Positions 58,096 to 64,000 of a DNA stretch of 64,000 nucleotides are shown here, in pieces. Position numbers and translations under genes: made by a program. The stretch's first letter is position 1, and each line of letters starts with the position of its first letter. This stretch comes from Caenorhabditis remanei (lineage: Eukaryota; Nematoda; Chromadorea; Rhabditida; Rhabditidae). The stretch covers positions 25,668,001 to 25,732,000 of the forward strand of contig NC_071331.1 in NCBI RefSeq assembly GCF_010183535.1, given 5' to 3'. Under the pieces are notes generated by a model that searched no databases, was not told the origin of the DNA, and saw only the letters and a list, made by a program, of their open reading frames with translations.

Positions 58096-58496
58096 TTCTT
58101 TTTTTTTTCGATTTTTTGAAAAAATGAATTTCGCACACAAATAATCAATTATCTGATTTAATACAAGCTTTTTTATATTTCAAAAATCACTAATAAAACA
58201 TCTATTTCGGTCTAAGTTATAAGAGAAAAAAGAAAATAAGCATCAGGTCTATAGGAGGAAGAGAATCATCACAGTATATTTGAACGACAACTAGAAAGAA
58301 TTTTTGATGTTCCGGATTAAAAATGGTCACAACTCTATTTGGAAACAGGGCTTAAAACAACTCGTACTGGGGGATTTTTGAAGAAAATTGTGAAAAAAAA
58401 AGAAAGATTAAATAAAAATATGCAATGGTTGATTAGAGTAGTGATGAAAAAAGCAAACATAAGGCTGAAAAAATACAATTATACAGAAAAAAGTGA

Positions 58497-61400
58497 TTAA
58501 AATAGGTCGAGTGGCATAAAAACTTTACGGCACGCTCTTGTGACATGGGATAGTGGATGATCTTGGAGGGGAAGAATTTCTTTGATTTTTGGCGGCAATT
58601 TATTAGATTCAGTGTCGTATTGAGTGTCCAAAGCGTCGCGGAGCAGGGCGCGACCGAATAGATCGATTGAGGCGAATTGGATGTCTCTGGAAATGAGAAA
58701 ATTGCTTCATTTGACTTTAAAACAGGCTAAAATTCTAAAATTCAGTTGAAATCGCTGAAAAACTAACAAAAAGTTTGCTTAGGCTAAAAATTCTTTCTGA
58801 GGCTAACTAAGATTTTGCTGAGGTTAACTTTTCAGCCTCAGAAAAACATTTTAAAGCTTATTTTTACGTATTTTTCAGACATCTGTGTGGATTTTAATAG
58901 TTTTATTGTGATAAAAACTGAATTTTCTACAATTTTCACTTTGAAGATTTTTGTCAATTTTATCAGCTTTTTCTTTTAAAAACCAACCTGAAAATAGGGA
59001 AATGTGCTCCAACATGAACACTCCCGTTCTTCACTAATCTCGACGAGTTAACCAGCGTTTGGACGGCTTTAAAAAGCAAATTCTTATTCACTGAATCCGT
59101 CACCAACTTCCATGACGAGTACGCATTCGTCTCTTTTCCATCATCAGTTCTTCTCTGAATTTTCTGATTAAATTCTCCGAATGCCGGATTTCCATCATGA
59201 TTCGGATTATAGAAATACAATGGAATAATCGATTCATCGTGTTGCGTTGGAATATCGAATACACATCTGATGTGATGTCTTTCAGAAATCCACGAGAACA
59301 AATGAGAAGGAAGAGAGAGACGACGCAAGTAGTAGATCAAATTCCAGAATACGATGGGGTGCGTCGTTTTTATCGATTCGTTTCTCATTGCGTCTTTGTC
59401 CAATGTGAGGATGGTTTCGAGTTCACGACGGAGGACGAGAGGGCTCACGAAGGCGACTTCAAGACAGGTTTCGGGCGGTGGAGGTGTCTTTTCGGGCGTC
59501 TGAAAATGGAGAAACTGAAGATTTTAAAGAAGAGGATTGCTGAGGCTAACTGAGATTATACTGATGCTAACTTTTTCCGCTCAATTTTTAAGGAATTTTT
59601 CGGGTTTCCAGCCATTTTTCAGCATCCAAAACCTTTTTCAGATTCTAAATCTACTTTCCCGATACACATACCGCATTCCTCGACTCCTGAAGTCCTCCTG
59701 GCTGATACCAACTATTACGCATCTCATCGATCCAACGCATTCGAATTTTTAGTCGTGGTGCGAACACACTCTCCGGACTCGTCGTTTCAGTTGTCGCGAC
59801 GGCGTCGGTAGCTCCACTTGTATTTCCAGAGCAATGCGGGCATACTGTATTGAGATTCTGATCGTCAACTTTCCATCCAGCCATTATTTCCTCGTCGTAA
59901 ACCATTGTGTGACATGATGGACAATACGTGGCAGTGCATAGAATCACTTCGAGTTTTCCCGCCGCGTTTTTTGGAGAGGAGAACGGAAGTGTTTCGGCCT
60001 CATTTTCAGCCGATTCCGATGTACTTTCCATGGATTTCTGACCCTTTTCCAGTCGTTCTCTACTCCTTTTCAACTGTAAATAGACCTCTCTCATCCAGTA
60101 TTCTTCTTTTAGCAGACAACACGGGTTGCCTGAATCCAGAACGTAGGCGGGGTCCTTGGCGTTCACAAAAAATGGATTCTCGGACGACGTGCGGTCATCT
60201 GAATAAATCATTCCGCTTCCCATCGCACCAACAGATTTGTTGAGAAGAGTGGTCACACCAAGACGGAATCTGGACGGCATGACGTCATCATATCCTTTTT
60301 TGAACTGAGTGACGACGGAATGGAAGGATGGGGAGGAGCCAGTGATGGAACCAGCGTCACTGCTATCGGCGGAAGGCGGTTTGGGGGAGTCTGAAAATAT
60401 GATTTATTTTGGCAAAATAAGACAGATTTCACATAAGAAACTACAAAAAAGAAACTGGGAATGGCAGCGTTGAGGCTAACTGAGGTTTTGCTGAGGCTAA
60501 CTGTGATTTTGCTTTGATTTTCCTAGTTCTTACCGAAAGTGGTGCTTTTGATCATTTTGAACATTGGACTGTTCGCAATTCCTTTAAACCATCCACTTTT
60601 CTCTGTCTTTTTGTCAGATTTCGGTGTATTTTCGCTGGAAAATGGTAGTGTCGCGTGATCGGCAAAGAACTTTGCTCTCGATGGAGACATTCCGATTTTT
60701 CCAAGCGATTTCGATCGTTCTTTCGCCTTTTCTCTCGAATTCTCGAGTCCCATTGCTCCAAGTGGATCCATAATCGCATTCTGTTGACTGGAAACTGAAC
60801 TTTTCCGATCATTCTCCTCTTCATCCAATGGATACGATGTAATTTGATAGTCTACAGTAATCTCTGCCACATTTTCAGCAGATCCATTTTCTGGCGTCTG
60901 GGAAGCCAACACTGATAAATCGAGGGGCCGCCGGTCGACTTTCGCCAATTTTCGAAGGAATTCCGCTCCGGTTACAACGATTTTCAGCAAATTCCACATT
61001 CTGATGGCTTTCGTTCGGGCAGGTGAAGGCCACGTGGCGTCCATAACAGCGCGATGGTAGATTCCGTAGGTGACAGCGTTCTGGATATGAGAAAATTGTT
61101 TGCTGAGGCTAATTGAGATTTTGCTGAGGCTAACTTCCTTAGCCTCAGCAAAAAGTTATTTTAAAGCAGATTTTTTCAAATTTTGACAATTTTCGCAGAT
61201 TTCTAGCAAGAAACTAAATTTCTCCATTTCTCACCTGTTCCAACCCAGCTCTCTGCATCGCTCTCATTACTTTCACCGCCATCGCCGGCTGATTATATTT
61301 TCCGCACAACTCGATAAGAATTCGATAACACACTTGATCCAGAGGGAATATTTCCGTTTTCTCCATTCGATCGAGCACATTAAACGCGAGTCGGATGATC

Positions 61401-64000
61401 TTCTTCTTGTTTGGCGCAGCAATCAGAAGACTATCCAATTGCATGAACCACAAAGAGTACGAGTAGAAGAGCAGCGTCTTTGACCACTATAAAGTTGGAA
61501 AATTAAGAAATTGTTTCATTTCAGGGGAGATTTTTACATGAAGTGGGTTAGTTTTCACAGCGTTCGTTGCTGCGAGAAGTGAAGACCTGGTTTCTGGTTT
61601 CGTGCGTACTGCAGAGCATCTAGAAGCTTCTGTAAAGTTAAAAATTTATAAATTTTCCGTCTGTGTGCCTGTTTATCCTACCAAAATGCATCGGAACCTT
61701 CTCCCCATCCTTCCCGCTTTTCTCCAAACGATCCAATTGGAAATTCTCGCTTTTCATCTTGGTTGGAAACTCCTGAAAACAAAATTCTGTTTGTCTGTCT
61801 ATCCGGATGTCCACAACTCACTCCATACACAAATTGCATCTCCTCACCGGTCTCCTGGTTGACAAATGGCTCGGGTGCAGGGATAAATACCTGAAATATA
61901 AGGAATTGGAGGGGAAAACGAGCAAATTTTTATTGAAAATTTTAGTAAATGGTGAATTTTGTGCTTCAGAAGGCTCCAGAAGATGTGAAGGTGATGGTGT
62001 GGCGATGTGAAGTTTAGAAGTTAGAAGCGAACAGAGACCATGCAACAGTAATAAGAGACGCTCACAAAATTAGGCGGGAGACAAAAAAAACAAAAATCTT
62101 CGAAAAAGATTAAAACCAACCACTCTTGTATCCGTTATCGCACAAGTCGGCGTCTAAAATGGGATTTTTCAAAAAAAAAAATTTAAAAACCACAAGAATT
62201 TCAATATTCGCTCACAAAAAGCTACACATCAAACAAAAAAAACGACGAAAATCACTATTTTCATGCGATTCTCTGTAAGGATTAGTACCGTTGTATGACT
62301 GTGAGAGTTGTCCGGTTCGAGAAGTTGAAGTTCCCCAATGTCTCGGCCATCTGGAGAAAAATGACTATTTGAGGGAAATTAAGAAGAAAATCGTTGTTTT
62401 CAGAACAAACATTTTAAAATTTGGTTGAAATGAGTGTAAATTTGCATAAAATCGGACAAAAATAGTTTGTTGAGGCTAAAGTAGGTTTGCTGAGGCTAAC
62501 TTTGAGTTTGTTGAGGCTAACTGATATTTTTCTGAGGCTAACTGAGATTTTGCTAAGGCTAAGAATTTTTTCAGCAAAAATCTTTTATCCGTTTCTTACT
62601 GAAGCATCTCTAAATTCATTATTTTCGAATGATTTTTAAACGGTATTCAAGAACTTTTGTATCATAAACCGATTTCAAACATTTTCCAATTTTCCACAAA
62701 AATCACCTTCAACAGCTGTCGTCAGCTTGATAATACAATCATCAAAGAATGCATTATACGTATTTTTATCGGATACAAAGCTTCGTTCCTCGATGAATCT
62801 CATAAACGACTGAGTCTCAGAGAATCGTTTGTAGAATTCTGCAGATGAACGGTCACGGGATCTGGAATAATCGGGGATAATAAGAGGGAATGAGGCGGGT
62901 TGCAAGGGGCGGAGCTTGATAGGCAGAGTTTTAGGACAGGAGATAGAAAAGAGAAACTTGAAAATTTTCGGAAAATTCAAAGGAATAAGCCAGACAAAGG
63001 GAAACATTATGTGACATTTTTTTCTCACCGTTCCCCAGTTATCGTATTGAGTGAGACACGACCGACGTTCGGTATCTTTACACTGTTAGACTGACTTTCT
63101 AGGTGTTTTTCTCTAAAATCGGGAGGAGTTTTCAATGTTTTTCACTGACAAAAGTGGGAGGGAAGTGTGGAAAGTGCGCTCTAGTGATGGAAAAGAGAGA
63201 AATGTTCAAAAGAAACTTGCTGAGGCTAGTTGGGATTTGGCTGAGGCTAACTAATTTTTCTTCTTATTTTATGAATTCGCCGTAGTTAGAGGCACTTTCC
63301 ACCTGTTTTAGCTGATTTTTGCACTTTTTACCTCAAGAACCCATCCAAATCAAACAGATTCCCGGTATCAGTTGCGTGTGCATTAGCCGGTGCACTCTTG
63401 ATCGGCCGCAAAAACGCCTGATATCCCTTCATAATGCTAGCGATAAATTTCAAGAAAGCGTCGTGAATGGCATTCTCATATTCCCGCCGTTTCTGTTGCT
63501 GTTTCAGATCCTTATCGACTGGAATAAAGCCTCCCTCCGTTTTTTCGTTTTGCGAGTAATCCAGCTGCTGAAGCTTCCCAAATATATCTTCCAGCGCGTT
63601 TTTCAACTGTTTCGCCGGTTTTTTCGGCAACATTGATGTCTTGAAAGAGGCGCGAACGGATGAAAAACTGATCGTAGAAGTATCCAAATCGAAACAGGTG
63701 ACGTCATCAGGCGGATCTTCATAGAGCTCGAAATATCTTGAGTCTACACCAGCGATGAATGGCAAGGGGGCGTGGAGAACACCGGCGAGACCGAGAGGAC
63801 ACTGTGGGATGTATGGACATTGCCAATGGAATGGGAACATCAAAGCGCATACTGATTCAGCGACAGCGGCGAGCATCCAGGGTCTACAAGAATTATAGAT
63901 AAGCAATTGCGCTCCGGCGAGCCAAAATTTGACCTACCTTAAACTATGAATCAATATTTTCTGCTCGAGCAGTGCCAACAACATTAAATACATCAAATTA
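58497..64000 (-). CDS. DENND4-type DENN-domain Rab guanine-nucleotide exchange factor, 3' part
   Basis: Minus-strand exons: 63938->64000, 63332-63883, 62707-62861, 62289-62350, 62121-62153, 61822-61890, 61682-61772, 61538-61629, 61235-61486, 60534-61080, 59672-60390, 58988-59499, 58497-58686; all joins are in phase and the gene runs off the window 5'. Order: end of the central DENN domain ([46 protein letters not shown]); dDENN part ([19 protein letters not shown]); PPR-like helices ([20 protein letters not shown]); [13 protein letters not shown] typical of DENND4/Crag; a Ser-rich linker; a CPSC...CPHC zinc-ribbon pair; and a conserved C-terminus ([27 protein letters not shown]). DENND4 proteins activate Rab10-type GTPases in membrane traffic. 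A 33-bp microexon (62121-62153) is notable. Confidence 0.93.
58775..58845 (-). repeat. Intronic TTAGCCTCA motif, DENN cluster 1
   Basis: Here the motif runs the other way on the plus strand: GAGGCTAACTAAGATTTTGC, TGAGGTTAACTTTT and a TCAGCCTCAGAAAAAC copy facing it. Confidence 0.65.
59535..59578 (-). repeat. Intronic TTAGCCTCA motif, DENN cluster 2
   Basis: TTGCTGAGGCTAACTGAG, then ACTGATGCTAACTTTT. Confidence 0.6.
60465..60518 (-). repeat. Intronic TTAGCCTCA motif, DENN cluster 3
   Basis: TTGAGGCTAACTGAGG and TTTTGCTGAGGCTAACTG in intron 60391-60533. Confidence 0.65.
61098..61158 (-). repeat. Intronic TTAGCCTCA motif, DENN cluster 4 (both orientations)
   Basis: Two TTGCTGAGGCTAA copies followed by an opposing TTAGCCTCAGCAAAAA, able to pair as a hairpin. 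Confidence 0.7.
62465..62572 (-). repeat. Intronic TTAGCCTCA array, DENN cluster 5
   Basis: Five copies of T(T/G)CTGAGGCTAA(C/A) at ~24-base spacing in intron 62351-62706. Confidence 0.8.
63215..63258 (-). repeat. Intronic TTAGCCTCA motif, DENN cluster 6
   Basis: CTTGCTGAGGCTAGTTGGG, then TTTGGCTGAGGCTAACTAA, in intron 62862-63331. Confidence 0.65.

Overview
The window is nuclear DNA from a nematode, almost certainly a Caenorhabditis species. Genes are broken by many short introns with TTTCAG-type 3' splice sites. Worm-specific families are present (a nematode 7TM chemoreceptor and a run of C-type lectins), and the filamin and sphingosine-phosphate-lyase proteins read as close relatives of C. 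elegans FLN-1 and SPL-1. The SPL-1 protein differs at several positions from what I recall of C. elegans, so I infer a sister species; that rests on memory, not a search. All exon borders were worked out by eye from splice-site consensus and reading-frame continuity and may be off by a few bases.

Layout. 1-2.8 kb: one nematode 7TM receptor gene (+) whose third exon needs a frame shift. 4.2-9.6 kb: four tandem C-type lectin genes (+), one of which carries a second vWA-like half; the last is followed by a 258-bp tandem repeat array. 9.6-12.5 kb: repeats and unassigned DNA. 12.5-30.5 kb: one large transmembrane cadherin (+) whose introns hold tRNA-derived SINE-like repeats, about eight copies of a palindromic ~140-bp repeat, foldback elements, and a tRNA-Asp sequence split by a 1.05-kb transposon. 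30.9-45.6 kb: filamin fln-1 (-), with an actin-binding domain, about 20 Ig-filamin repeats and three possible 3' ends. 45.6-51 kb: gene-free DNA with a hAT-like MITE and another inverted-repeat element. 51.0-58.1 kb (-): spl-1, a PQBP1 homologue, an unrecognised 156-aa gene and a tRNA-splicing endonuclease Sen54 homologue, spaced 200-400 bp apart and partly preceded by SL-type acceptors, as in a Caenorhabditis operon. 58.5 kb to the window end (-): the 3' part of a DENND4-type DENN-domain gene.

Cell-biology themes: lectins and a chemoreceptor (secreted or sensory), cadherin and filamin (adhesion and actin scaffold), then housekeeping genes for sphingolipid breakdown, splicing, tRNA processing and Rab activation. 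There is no evidence that these groups work together, apart from possible co-transcription of the operon-like run. The most unusual content is in the repeats: a short motif, core TTAGCCTCAGCAAAA, found only in introns across four of the five neighbouring minus-strand genes; the interrupted tRNA-Asp; and the tRNA-like family confined to the cadherin locus.
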